A DNA stretch of 64,000 nucleotides from Panicum virgatum (Eukaryota > Streptophyta > Magnoliopsida > Poales > Poaceae): assembly GCF_016808335.1 (NCBI RefSeq), contig NC_053149.1:58457922-58521921 (forward strand), read 5' to 3'. The notes beneath the pieces are model-generated. The model was not told where the DNA came from, searched no databases, and worked only from the letters and a program-made list of their open reading frames with translations. Positions 11,700 to 22,640 of the stretch are shown piece after piece (the stretch's first letter is position 1; every line of letters begins with the position of its first letter). The translations under genes and the position numbers were made by a program.

Positions 11700-12330
11700 G
11701 ATGCATGCACGGCAGCCCCCGTGCGCCTGCGTGCGAGCCGGGCGTGCAGGGGGGCTCCTATGTCTCTTCCGGAAGATGGATAAACAATTTATCTATAAAG
11801 CCCACTAAGATCCAACTGATGACCCATTTAACATTTTACTGAAAAAAAATGTTGAACCAGCATCTTAAAAATGTTGAATCAACATCTCAAAAATGTTGAA
11901 CTAGCATTTCAAAAATGTTGAACCAATTTTAAAAATGTTGCACAAATATTTTTTTCTCCGCCTTCTTCTCCGGTGCGGGCGGCGGCGCGGGGTGCGGGCG
12001 GCGCGCGTGGCCCGCGGCAGCCGCGGGGGTGCGTGAGGCGCGCGGGGCCCGCAGCAACGCGCGTGGCCCGCGGCGGTCGGCGGCGGTGCGTGCGACGCGC
12101 AAGGCCACCGCGGCGCGTGGCCGGCGGAGCACGCGGAGGCGCGCGGGGCACGCAGGGCGTCTGTGCGTGGAGCACGGCCAGCGTTGCGGCAGGGCGCCGG
12201 TGCCGGGCGGCGCGCGGGAGGAGCTGGGAGAGAGAGGAAGGAGAAGGGAGGGAGGGAGAAGAAGCTAGGGTTTAGTTGGATCCAATGGTTATAATTATTT
12301 GCACGAATCTCAAACACTGGAAGTTGGATA
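11700..12330. repeat. repeat copy B (aaaatgttgaac array plus GC-rich block)
   Basis: The module order matches copy A: a GC segment, ggaagatggataaacaattta, then four to five units of aaaatgttgaac(t/c)agcat at about 11845-11945. An extremely GC-rich block (about 11965-12250) and a gttggatccaatgg..tttgcacgaatctc tail follow. Open frames in the GC block are compositional. Confidence 0.45.
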
Positions 12331-12565
12331 TGAAAAAATGTTGTGGAAGATGTATAGGATTCACGGGCGTGCAGTGCGGCCAGTGTACAGCTGACGTCGT
12401 GGATCGCGGCCCGCTGGCAGCCCAGGTGTGGGCAACCAATCGATAGCAGCCCATAGCTAGGCAGGCTGTGCGGCCTGTTCCTGTCCCAGCCCAGGGAATG
12501 GCCCATTAGCTCCCGTGCTAATGTTTAGTAGCCTTTCGGGATTGGGCCCTGTGACGTTGATTGTT

Positions 12566-13562
12566 GGCAAAAGTCTATTTTACCTCCTCCAACTATCATC
12601 AAAGTTTGGTTTTTCTCCTACAACTATAAAACCGGGTATTTCACCTCCCTCAACTTTTCAAACCGTCCATTTTACCTCCCTCGAGCGGTTTTGAAGACTG
12701 TTTGCTACAGTAACCATAGTTTTGTCTTTTTTTTAAAAAAAAAATTCAGTTGAATCTTTGAAAAATCATAGTAAATCACAAAAAAATCATAAAATAGAAA
12801 ATTCAATTTTGTTGGACTCCACATGAGTAGATATACGCAGTGAATATATTATATGGTATACTTTAGTACAATTTTTTTACTGTAACTTTAGATATATACT
12901 TTTCTGTAATTAATTTATAGCTACAGTTTTCGTCGTCCCACTATGGTGAAAATTTTATGGTGAGCTAATCATTATATGATTGAGCTGTAGTAAAAATTTT
13001 ATGATTATTAGATCATGTTTGACTGATCTATAGATTTATCTATATAAACTAGATAAATCTATAGAAAAATCTAGACGAATCTATAGATAAATCTATAACT
13101 CAGTCATACATGATCTAATAATCATAAAATTTTTACTATAGCTCAATCATATAATGATTAGCCCACCATAAAAATTTCACCATAATGGGACGACGAAAAC
13201 TGTAGCTATAAATTAATTACAGAAAAGTATATATCTAAAGTTACAGTAAAAAAATTGTACTAAAGTATACCATATAATATATTCACTGCGTATATCTACT
13301 TATGTGGAGTCCAACAAAATTGGATTTTCTATTTTATGATTTTTTTGTGATTTACTATGATTTTTCAAAGATTCAACTGATTTTTTTAAAAAAAAGAAAA
13401 ATACAAAACTATGTTTACTGTAGCAAACAGTCTTCAAAACCGCTCGAGGGAGGTAAAATGGACGGTTTGAAAAGTTGAGGGAGGTGAAATACCCGGTTTT
13501 ATAGTTGTAGGAGGAAAACCAAACTTTGGTGATAGTTGGAGGAAGTAAAATAGACTTTTGCA
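12566..13562. mobile_element. 997-bp foldback element, Mutator-like
   Basis: Almost the entire element is one inverted repeat: two arms of about 480 bases meet at about 13060, near tctatagatttatcta. Ends are GGCAAAAGTCTATTTTACCT and TGCAAAAGTCTATTTTACTT (reverse complement of the right end). Perfect 9-bp direct duplications TTGATTGTT flank it at 12557-12565 and 13563-13571. Long terminal repeats with a 9-bp duplication are hallmarks of Mutator-like elements. The arms are nearly identical, which suggests a recent insertion or constraint. A transcript across it would form a very long hairpin. No coding capacity. Confidence 0.8.
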
Positions 13563-13571
13563 TTGATTGTT

Positions 13572-13988
13572 TGATGCAGATCCGCACGGGCCCCATCCTC
13601 GAGACTGGTCCCACCACGACAGCCGCCTAGCTGGAGACCGGAGACCGGAGGCAGGAGGAGGCGAGGAGCACACGCACGAGCCTCTACAGTGCGGAACTGT
13701 GTTTCATCGAGTTGAAATGTGTAGCAGGCTAGCACCTACCAGCTGTGCATGCCGCACGCTGGTACTGCTGGTGCTTTTGGCTTCCTGCTCCGCCGTCGAG
13801 AAGATTGCATCTTTGCCGAACGTTTATAATTTGCCACGACGAAGAGGAAATGCAGTTATGAAGTCCTCTGTGTGTGTTCAAAATAATACATGTTTTAAAA
13901 TATATGTGAATTTGTGATGACTGTGTATTCCTGGACTGTGGGGAAAAGGGCTTCAAAAAAATATCATAAAACGCACCCAAATTTGACG
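13572..13988. other. intergenic, no gene seen
   Basis: Unique-looking sequence with short open frames only, and no recognised domains or RNA. Confidence 0.4.
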
Positions 13989-13990
13989 TA

Positions 13991-14250
13991 CTCTCTCCGT
14001 TCCATATTATAAGTCATTCCAAAAATCTTAGAGAGTCAAACCATTTCAAATTTTGACAAAAATTATAGAGAGAAACACAAAAATTTATGACATCAAATAG
14101 GTATACTATAAAAATATAACTAACAAAGAATATAATGATACTTAATTGGTATCGTAAATACTGTTATCTTGTTGTATAAATTTGGTCAAATTTGAAAAAT
14201 TTTGACTCTCCAAGATTTTTGGAATGACTTATAATTTGGAACGGAGGGAG
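13991..14250. mobile_element. Stowaway-like MITE
   Basis: Terminal repeats CTCTCTCCGTTCCATATTAT and CTCCCTCCGTTCCAAATTAT (reverse complement of the right end) are flanked by TA dinucleotides at 13989-13990 and 14251-14252. The AT-rich interior (aagtcattccaaaaatctt and its inverse) is characteristic of grass Stowaway/Tc1-Mariner MITEs. Length 260 bp. Confidence 0.85.
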
Positions 14251-14303
14251 TACTTATCTTTACCGAGCAATCTTCTTTTAAGAGCACGGTCAAATTGTGG
14301 TGC

Positions 14304-15603
14304 TGTCGGTGCCCAGACCCGGCGGCTTAGCACCAACTAGTGATGATGCTGCGTGTCCCTAATCCCAGATGGTTGATGCAAGAGGCAACACAGTAACGCA
14401 CGGGTTTATCCTGGTTCCGGCCGCTGGGCCATACGTCCAGCAAAGGGGTGTGCGATGGCACTGTACTGTCTTGCACCGAGGTGCCTGTAGTAGGGGGTAC
14501 AAGCGAGGCGAGAGAGGGAGGGAAGCTCAAAGTCTCTGCTAGAGGAGAAGTTGATTGAGGCAAGTGCCAATATCGGGGCTCAAAAGAGCGTGGGCGCTCT
14601 TGTGAGTTGTGCTAAGTGTGGAGAACAGCCCAGATCAGATGGAGAAGACATAGGCCGCCTCCTCCTTTTATAGACACAAGGAGGGGCGGTGTACATATAC
14701 AGAAGGGAGTCAGAAGCCGTCGTCTCCCCCGAATCGGGGGCGTGCAGTGGTCGACTACTGTAGAAAGTACCCTGTGGAGTACTGGAGATCATGGCGCCGG
14801 GCGTGCAGGCGTCCTGGGTGTCGTCCTTGGTCCTGCGGAGATCGCGCCGTCGTCCTTGTGGCCCCTGCAGGTGCGTGGTGGTCGCTATGGAGGGTACGTC
14901 CTCCAGGCGTGGCGTGGCGGCGTCCCGAGGGTCCTGCAGGTCGGGGTCTTGATCTGGTCAAGGCATGGGCCGCGTTCGAGGGTCGCGCCCATACCTGTCG
15001 AGGGTTCTGCAGCAGAGGAAGGTACACGGAGTTGGCAGCACAGTGGCGGCAACAGTGCCGGGCACGTCAGTACAGGGCGTCGCAAGTTCCCACAGTGTTG
15101 CCACAGGGCCGGGGATGGCGGAGCAGTGTCTGGAGTTGGCGGACGGGACTCTGGACACGGCTGATGTGCGACATGGTGGCCTGACGCCGTCTGACCCGGG
15201 TGCCGCGGCGGAGTCGTGGGCATTTAATGCCTCCGTACGGCGTGCGGGTGAGCGGATGGCGGTTTGTCCCATCCGTCGAGGGGTGGCCTCGAGCGAGGCG
15301 GAGCCGATCTGCTTGCTCGAGGGTAGGTTCACTACCCTCGAGTGAGGTGGTGACGCGGGGCGCTGTTGAGGGTCTCGGCGGGGAACCCTCGAGCGAGGCG
15401 GAGTTTGCCCCGCGAGTTCAAGGGGGCTCAGATGGGTCGCACTGTGTTGTTGGGCCGTGGATTGGGCTTCTTTGAGTCCTTTTCTTTCCTTCAGATTGGA
15501 GAGAGGTTGTAGGCCTTCGTGGGCCCGATTGTCTAATATGTGTTTGCGTTTTAAGGGTGATTTAGTCCCCTGGTTAGGGTGCTCCTAATCATAGTACCCG
15601 ACA
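14304..15603 (-). repeat. 3' LTR of the Tat-type element
   Basis: The LTR begins and ends with TGTCGG and CCGACA (1300 bp). A TATA box for the - strand (TATAAAA, complement of 14666-14672) supports the element's orientation. On the - strand, the G-rich GGCTCGGGGGCTAC directly before the LTR is a plausible polypurine tract. The part from about 14884 to the end aligns collinearly with 33841-34559, with scattered substitutions. Confidence 0.75.
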
Positions 15604-17087
15604 GTAGCCCCCGAGCCTTTGTGGGGATGAGCATCAGCCCCGCAGAGGCTTGACTCCTTGAAGGCACGGCTCGGGCGCTGACCGTGGGGATCTTAGTCTG
15701 CCCAGCGGGGGTGCGACAGTGCTCCGGAGAGCATTGTCGGAGGAGATTGATCCAAGGTAGGGGTTTCTCGTTGGAGAAGCAATGAGGAGGCCACTCCGAG
15801 TTGTCTATGCAGATCATAGTCGGCTCGAGCACCATGGCGCTGCCGCTGGGGGCGTCACCACCGTGCTGACGGGAGAGTTCGAGATGGTCTGCAAAGGATT
15901 TCAGTTCTCGAATGTGTGAAGTTTCCTCTGTGGGGGCGCGTCAGCGCACCCACGGGTGTAGCCCCTGAGGCCTTGGAGGAGTGCTTGCACTCGTCCAAGG
16001 GCTATAAATATCGCCCTACATGGTTGACAGATTGGGGAGACTGCTCAGCTTCTTTTTCAGCCGGCATCGGCGTTCCTTTCAGCCGGCCTCGGCATTTTTC
16101 GTGCTGGCGCAATGGCCCGCAATTCTGTTGATCAATCCGGCAGGCGCGAGTTAAATGTGGGGATTAGTTAAACACGTGGAACTTCACAATCGATGGTTGC
16201 CGATTCATTCGAGGGTGCGACCTGAGTCGCGGCGTGAGAGGAGCCCCCGAGCCCTGGCCTGCATGAAGGCGTTCAGGGGACCCTCGACTTTTATTACGAC
16301 CCTCGTTGCCCTTCCGCAGGGAGGAGGGGTGAAGCGCGCCATGCTACCCATGCCCGGGCCGCGAGTCATGGTTGCTTTAGTGAGCTGTTAGCGAGTGGTT
16401 CAAGTGGACGCCCGTGCCCCATTCGGTAAGGGTCGACTTGTGGTCCATGGACACGTCACATAAAGCGCTCGCAAAGGTTCGCTAGGCGGGGCTCGGACCC
16501 ATTCGATAGGGCCCGAGGGCTCGGTGCTCACCCTCGATGGGATCCCCCTGCTAGGCACCCTCGACTGGCCTCGAACACTGCGTAGGGCATCTCAAACTCC
16601 GCATTCAAGGATAGCTTGTATGGCACGCCATGCAGTCCCTGACTCTGGTGCTCTGGGGCGCCTGTCGAATCCTCGACGGGCCAGGCTTCGAACCCCTGAT
16701 CAATAAGGCATCGAAATTGTCTTCCTTTGACGGTAAGGAATCCCCGGAGGAAATATTCCGTAACGGCTCGCTTAAACAGCGTGGAGTCGCCGGGCGTGCG
16801 CGCGGATCTCCCGCTAGTCGTGGGCAACGTGGCCCAGTACGCGCGGGCTGTGCGGGCGCGCCTTTTCAGGCGGCTGCCTTGGGCAGGCGGAGAGGCGTGG
16901 GCGGCGGCTGGCGGATGGGATGGCGCTACAGTCCTGTCGCGTCCCGCCGGTTACTGCACCGTAATTACTACCAGATGCGCGCGTGGGGAGCTCCGTGGTC
17001 GTGGGGCCCAGCTGTCGGTGACAGCAAAATCTACCGCATTCAATGCGTCGGATTTTGGCTGCGGCGACGAATCCGCCCGTCTTGATG
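15604..17087. other. non-coding interior of Tat element upstream of the antisense ORF
   Basis: This is the stretch between the 3' LTR and the + strand additional ORF. It contains repeated ccctcga/tcgaggg-type motifs shared with the LTR and a TATA-like TATAAATA at 16003-16010. Open frames are short and unconvincing. It may hold regulatory sequence for the + strand ORF. Confidence 0.45.
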
Positions 17088-17096
17088 GATAAAAAC
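17088..17096 (+). promoter_or_regulatory. TATA-like promoter of the antisense ORF
   Basis: GATAAAAAC is followed about 40 bases later by a pyrimidine patch (cacctcccctgccctcttcg, from about 17140), a common core-promoter arrangement in grasses. The first methionine in the ORF region is at 17254. This suggests that the ORF opposite to the retroelement has its own promoter. Inferred from motifs and spacing only. Confidence 0.35.
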
Positions 17097-17253
17097 GGGG
17101 AAGGGGGGATCGTTTGGGCTCACCTGGCCATCTTGCCTTCACCTCCCCTGCCCTCTTCGCCTCCCCTGCATCGAGTGCCCAGAGACGAGAGTGAGAAGAG
17201 GAAGAAGAAGGAGAGAGCGAGAGCGCACCTTAGCCTTTGCTCGAGCTAGCCTT

Positions 17254-20200
17254 TCATGTTCTCCGGCGATTCGAAGTGATATCGGGGGTCGGGGAGCCGT
17301 TGCCGTGGGGGAAGTCCACCGCCACCGCGGCGGTCTTGGAGCAGCTGGTCGTCGAGAGGCTGCTCCTGACGAACAACAACCTGGAGCGGCCGGTGTGGAT
17401 TCCTCCGCGGCCAGAGGAGAGCGAGCCGAATCTCCCCGACGGCTACATCGTGAGCCTCGTGCGGCTCCACGAGAGGGGATTCGGCCTCCCCATCGGCAGA
17501 TTCATGCGGGCGCTGTGCGACTACTACGGGGTGGAGTTGCACAACTTCAGCCCCAACTCAATCTCGCAAGTGGCGGTCTTTGTCGTCGTCTGCGAGGGCA
17601 TCTGGGGATCGAAGCTCACTGGGATCTGTGGATCCACCTGTTTCGCGGTGAGGTCTTCATCGACAACGCGCGGGGCCAGCCAAAGAGGTACGCCCGCGCC
17701 GGCGGCCTCATGCTTCATGTGCGCAGGAACAGGTCGGATCTGTACATCCCCAGCAGGATGACTACGAACAACGCTGGGTGGAGCCGGGGGTGGTTCTACC
17801 TGCGCAACGACGGCAACCAGCTCCCGGCATTCACCAACAAGGTGCTCCGGGAGAGGTCGTAGAAGTGGGGCTGGGGGGTGTCGCCCCAGAGCAAGCAGGC
17901 CAAGCTCGAGGTCCTCACCAACGCGTTGCAGCATCTAGTGAGGAAGGGACTGACGGCGGCCGCCGTCATCGCCAATTTCCATCGGCAGAGGGTGATTCCT
18001 CTCATGGAGAGGGCGCTGCCGATCTTCGAGCTTACCAGGGCTCGAGAATGTCGGACGTGCTGCTCCCCCACAACATTGCTGCCCGGAGGGCGAAGAGTGC
18101 GATGGCGGAGTTCCCTGACAACCCAGACGATCTCTGAGGTACATTTCTGTGGTGAGTTTAAGTTTCAATTCGTCGTCGATTTGTGCTACTCCTCTCCCTT
18201 CTCCTTGATCCTGACTTGGTCGCGTTTGCAGGGGGTGAGCCACAAGGGCCATGTCTCAAAGCCCCCGATCCCGGAGGAACGTTAGGCCAACCGCCTGTGA
18301 GGTGAGACAACAAAGAGGAAGAAAGACGCGGCGAAGGAAATCGCAGCCAGGAAGAGGGAGAAGAAGGAGAAGCACGCTAAGGCGTGCAAGATTGCACAAG
18401 CGGAGGGTGCCCCGCGTCCCGCCACACCCGAGTCCACCGAGGAGGAAGATCCCTCAGATGGTGGGCTCAACTTCTTGGAGTCCGACGACGACGAGGTGGT
18501 GACGGGCACGAGTTCCCCGCCGGCCTACCTAGGGGCTAGCGGGGGCTCGTCGGTGACGCTGGGCAAGGTGACACTCGCGCCGAGATCATTGGTGGATCCG
18601 CCCCCCCCGCGAGGGCAGAGCAGAGGTCGCCCACGCCGATGGCGGGGCGGAGGTTGCCCGCGTCGGTAACGGGCGGGAGGTCGTCCACGCCCGCGACGGG
18701 GCAGAGGGCGTCCACTCCGGGGGCAAGGCAATGGTCGCTCGCGCCAGCGGCGAGCGAGAGGACACCCGTGCCCACGACGGGCGGGGGGGGGGGGGGGGGG
18801 GGGGGTCCGCTGCGAGTGCGGGAACGCCCGCGCAGACGGCCTCGAGGCCTCAGGTCGACCCGAGGGCGGTGCCCTTGAGTCAGTCTTCGGGAGGCGTTAG
18901 GGTGCCACGGACCCGGAGGAGCAGCACGGGCAAGCGCAGCATGAGCACCCGATTGGAGAAAGCGATCTCGGTTTTGTTTTCGTTTTTACTCGATCCTCCA
19001 ATTCTGCTGACTTCAATGTTTCTTCCCCTACTGTCCGGCTGCAGGGCCTCTGCCAAAACTGCGGCCCGCCTTGCACCGAACAAGGCCCTCAAGACCGGGG
19101 CATTCGCGACGCCCGCACACGGCGCCGCAGCCCCCGCCCGGAGTGGACATAGAGGCGGAGGCCGAAAAGCTCCGCGAAGCGGTGGCTCGAGGGGCCCAGG
19201 AGGCCCAACTGGCCTGAGCACTGGAGAGTGGGGGCGACGCCGGCCAGAGTGGCATTGTAATGGCCGCTCAGGCTGACGCCGAGGAGGAGCCCGGTAAGGG
19301 GGGCGCGGATGATGCCGCCCGGCCGGACGTCGAAATCGAGGCCGGTCGGGGCGACGCGGGTAGCGCCGCCCAGCCGGTCGCAGGAGGAGGAGCCGGTGGG
19401 GACGCATCGACGCGCCCCGCTGGCCGAAAAGAGGAGGAGACCCTCGCCCACGAGCCCCCGAGGACTGGGGTCGAGGGTATCACGGAGGAGAAGTCGGCGC
19501 CAGGGGCGCGGGTGGTGGAGGAGTCTCGCGTCCTAGAGCCTGCGAGTGCCGGGGACGAGGGCGCTGTCGCAGCGATGATGGCGCACACGGCGCCGGGGAA
19601 CGTGGAGCCGGTGGTGGAGCTGCCGCTGAGTAGCGACGAGTTCGGGGATTCGAGGGACATCGACCCCGCTGCTGCGGCCAGCGCCGCCGACCGGATTGTC
19701 GAGTTCGTGTTGTCCTCCGAGGAGGTGCTCAGCGCGGGGACGTCCGAGGGGCCCCGTCATGGGGCGATCATCCAGTCCGGGGTCCCCTTGGAGTTTCTCC
19801 GCAACGAGCAGGAAGAGGAAGCGGTCTGGAAGGCGCAGTATGAGGTCAGCTCTCAGATTAAGGATCACCTCGACCGCTCCTTGCAGCTTCATAGGACGAC
19901 GGACTTCCAGATCAGCAAGGTAGGTGCCTTTCCCCTGGGGAATGCTCGTGTTCGGTCTTGTTTTCGTGTGCTTTACTCACGCCCTTCCACTTGCAGCGGC
20001 TGAGGGAAATCTCGCGCAACAAGAGTGCTGAGCTGACCCGGTTGTACACCCAAGTGTGCTGGCTAGGGCAGTACAATGCCGACTTGGTGCTCCGGACGAT
20101 CGATGACAACACCCTGGTGACCAACCTGGGAGCGCGCCAGCGTGCGCTAGAGGAGGAGCTGGCGCAGACCACCAGCGAGTGCGATGCCCAAAGGGCCGTG

Positions 20201-21043
20201 GCGGAGCAGGCAGCCCAGGAGGCCGAGGCGCAGACTGCCGAGCTGCAGCGAGCTAGGACGGCGCTCGAGCAGAAGGAGGCCGAGCTCCAGTGCAAAGAGG
20301 CCGAGCTCCAGCGCATGGAAGTCGAGCTCCTGCGCGAGAAGGCGAGCGTCGCCACGCTCAACACGACCCTCGCGGGGAGGGACGCGGCCCTCGCGGAGAA
20401 GGAAATGGCAGTGCGTAACGCCGAGGCCGCCCTCAAGGAGAAGGAGGACTCCTTGCCCGCGCACCAGGTAGCCACTCGGGTCCAGCAAGAAGAGGCGCAA
20501 GGGTTAATCGTGGGTAAGTATTCCAGATTTTGTTGTTATTTAATCCTAGTTTATTGCAACTTATCTTGGTTCCCCTGTTTAGAGCTAAGGAAGAAAGTGG
20601 CGGACGAGACCGTGGCGAAGGAGGCTGCCAACACCGCGTTCACGTCGGTGCAGGACGAGTACACCGAGCTGGAGCGGACTGACGTGGCCGTGTGTCAGGA
20701 GCTCGAGGGGAATGGTGCTCAGTCTGGTAGCTCGGTGGCCGGCCGCCTGCGAGCGCTCGGCGATCGGATCGCAGAGCACGCCAAGAGCACTTTCCGCCTC
20801 GGTGTCCTACGAGCCCTCACCGTGCCCACGACACACTATGACATGGACCTCCTGTTGGTGTCGTCGGGGTACGTCATCCCAACTGACGCTGATGCGGATG
20901 CTGCGTCGGCCATCATGAACGATGCTGACGCCGCCGCCGAGGAGTTTGCCTCTGCCTTGACCAAGAAGCTCGAGGCCGACATCCCCCCGATAGCTGAATT
21001 TGATGCTGTTGAAGATCCGCCGAGGGGGGAAGACAACCTGTAG
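17254..21043 (+). pseudogene. antisense additional ORF of the Tat element ('putative gypsy type transposon' family), broken
   Basis: The first part (about 17300-18137) resembles the plant 'putative gypsy type transposon' domain (Pfam Transposase_28), including PDGYIVSLVRLHERGFGLP and a YYGVELHNFSPNSI segment. It is broken by at least three frameshifts (between the ATG and about 17330, near 17600, near 18050) and a stop at 17860-17862. The second part (19260-21043) is longer and intact across two clean introns: exons end at 19919 and 20513, resume at 19997 and 20583, and stop at 21041-21043. It encodes a heptad-rich coiled coil (about 20150-20470) and an acidic C-terminus. Function is unknown. 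It lies opposite to gag-pol and ends tail to tail with integrase. Introns survive because the genomic RNA of the element is the other strand. Confidence 0.6.
18783..18805 (+). repeat. 23-nt poly-G run
   Basis: An uninterrupted G run lies inside the degraded part of the antisense ORF, next to gacgggcg. It shifts the reading frame freely and is a site where sequence length is unreliable. Confidence 0.9.
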
Positions 21044-21616
21044 AGAATCTGGGCCTCGGAGCCCATGTAATAAGTTAGTACTTGTCGTAATCGTACTTCT
21101 GGATTTAAGAAATTTGTTATTGTAAATTGACAGTGCGGCCCGTCGAGGCCTTGTGCGTTCGAGCTTTTGTTTTTTCTACTTTACTTCCGTGTTCTCGTAT
21201 ATGCTTTAGATAGGTTTTAGCGAGGAAGTTGTCGTTCATAAACGTCTTAGGCGTAGGGAGGTGAGTGGGGATGCCGTATCCCGGAGGCGCAGGCGGTCCC
21301 GCGGCTCGGCCGATCCCATCCCTTAGTCGCTTATGCCTTGCGTCTACCTTTCTAAATATACGAGAAACTTAGATACGGGAATTTTTCGAAAAAAACTTTG
21401 GCGATTTTTGGGGACGTTCGGGGGTTCCCCCCGTAGTAGCCCCTGAGGGAGCCTTGGCTTTGCCGAGGGTAAAGCCAAGCATACCTTAGTGTTCGTGCGC
21501 ATTCGAGCCCCCGAGGGTTCGGAGAGTTCCCAAAGGTAAATAAGTAAAGCATACTCCTTTATTGCTTCGGGAAATCTTAAATACGAGTACAAACGATTTA
21601 CAAATAGCTTGGAATT
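21044..21616. other. spacer between antisense ORF and integrase end
   Basis: A convergent region: the + strand ORF stops at 21043 and the - strand pol frame ends at 21617. It holds gtaataagttagt (a possible polyadenylation region for the + strand ORF) and AT-rich sequence. No gene seen. Confidence 0.45.
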
Positions 21617-22640
21617 CTAAGGATAGAAGCGACGTAGCTGCTGTATGTTCCAAGCATTGGTGAAGACTTCACCGTCCTCATTCGTCAGCTTGTATGTGAC
21701 AGGATTGAGTACTTCAGTGATGATGTACGGGCCTTCCCATGGCGGTGAAAGCTTGTGGCGGCCCCTGTTGTCCTGTCGAAGCCTCAGCACCAAGTCGCCT
21801 TTGTTGAGGTCTCGGCATCGAACTCTCTGCGCTTGATACCTTTGCAGGGACTGTTGATAACGCGCTGAGTGAAGGAGCGCCACGTCTCGAGCCTCGTCCA
21901 CTTGGTCTAGCGAGTCTTCATGGGCTTAATGGTTCTGCTGCTCTTGGTAGGCCTTGAGCCTCGGTGACCCGTGCTCCAAGTACGTGGGGAGCATGGCCTC
22001 GGTGCCATATACGAGGAAGAATGGAGTAAAGCCCGTGGCTCTACTTGGGGTCGTCCTCAGGCTCCAAATAACCGAGGGCAGCTCTGTGAGCCACCTCCGG
22101 CCAAACTTGTTCAGCTTGTTGAAGATCCTTGGCTTGAGGCATTGGAGGATCATGCCATTGGCACGCTCTACTTGCCCATTCGTCTGTGGGTGCGCCCCAG
22201 CCGACCAGTCCACGCGTATGTGGTAGCTGTCGCAGAATGCCAAGAATTTCTTTCCCGTGAACTGGGTGCCTTTGTCGGTGATGATCGAATTCGGGACCCC
22301 AAACTTGAAGACAATGTCAGTGAAAAACAGAACAACTTGCTCAGACTTGATCTTGCCAATGGGTCGAGCCTCGATCCACTTGGAGAACTTGACGATCGCC
22401 ACCAACAAGTGAGTGAAGCCCCCGGGCGCCTTCTGCAGCGGACCAACGAGGTCCAGTCCCCACACGGCGAATGGCCACGTGATGGGGACGGTCTGCAGAG
22501 CGTGAACCGGGAGGTGTGTCTTCCGGGCATAGAACTGGCAACCCTCGCAGGTCCGCACAATGTCAGTGGAGTCGGCGATCGCAGTGGGCCAGTAAAAGCC
22601 CTGTCGAAATGCGTTGCCCACGAGGGTACGTGGCGCGGCG
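21617..22640 (-). pseudogene. integrase domain of Tat-type pol (broken)
   Basis: Two reading frames are joined by a break near 21900-21926. The first (22621-21926) has the end of the zinc-binding region (CEGCQFYARKTH) and the catalytic core: GLDLVGP (first Asp), TDKGTQFTG (second Asp) and NGQVERANG (Glu). The second (21901-21617) carries the C-terminal GDLVLR and PPWEGPYIITEV motifs of Gypsy integrases. The upstream junction with RNase H is also frame-shifted. Integrase inserts the retroelement cDNA; here it cannot be produced intact. Confidence 0.85.

Noticed and set aside
11901..12506. 201-aa - strand frame
   Set aside because: It lies in the extremely GC-rich part of a repeat; the translation is Arg/Ala/Pro low complexity.
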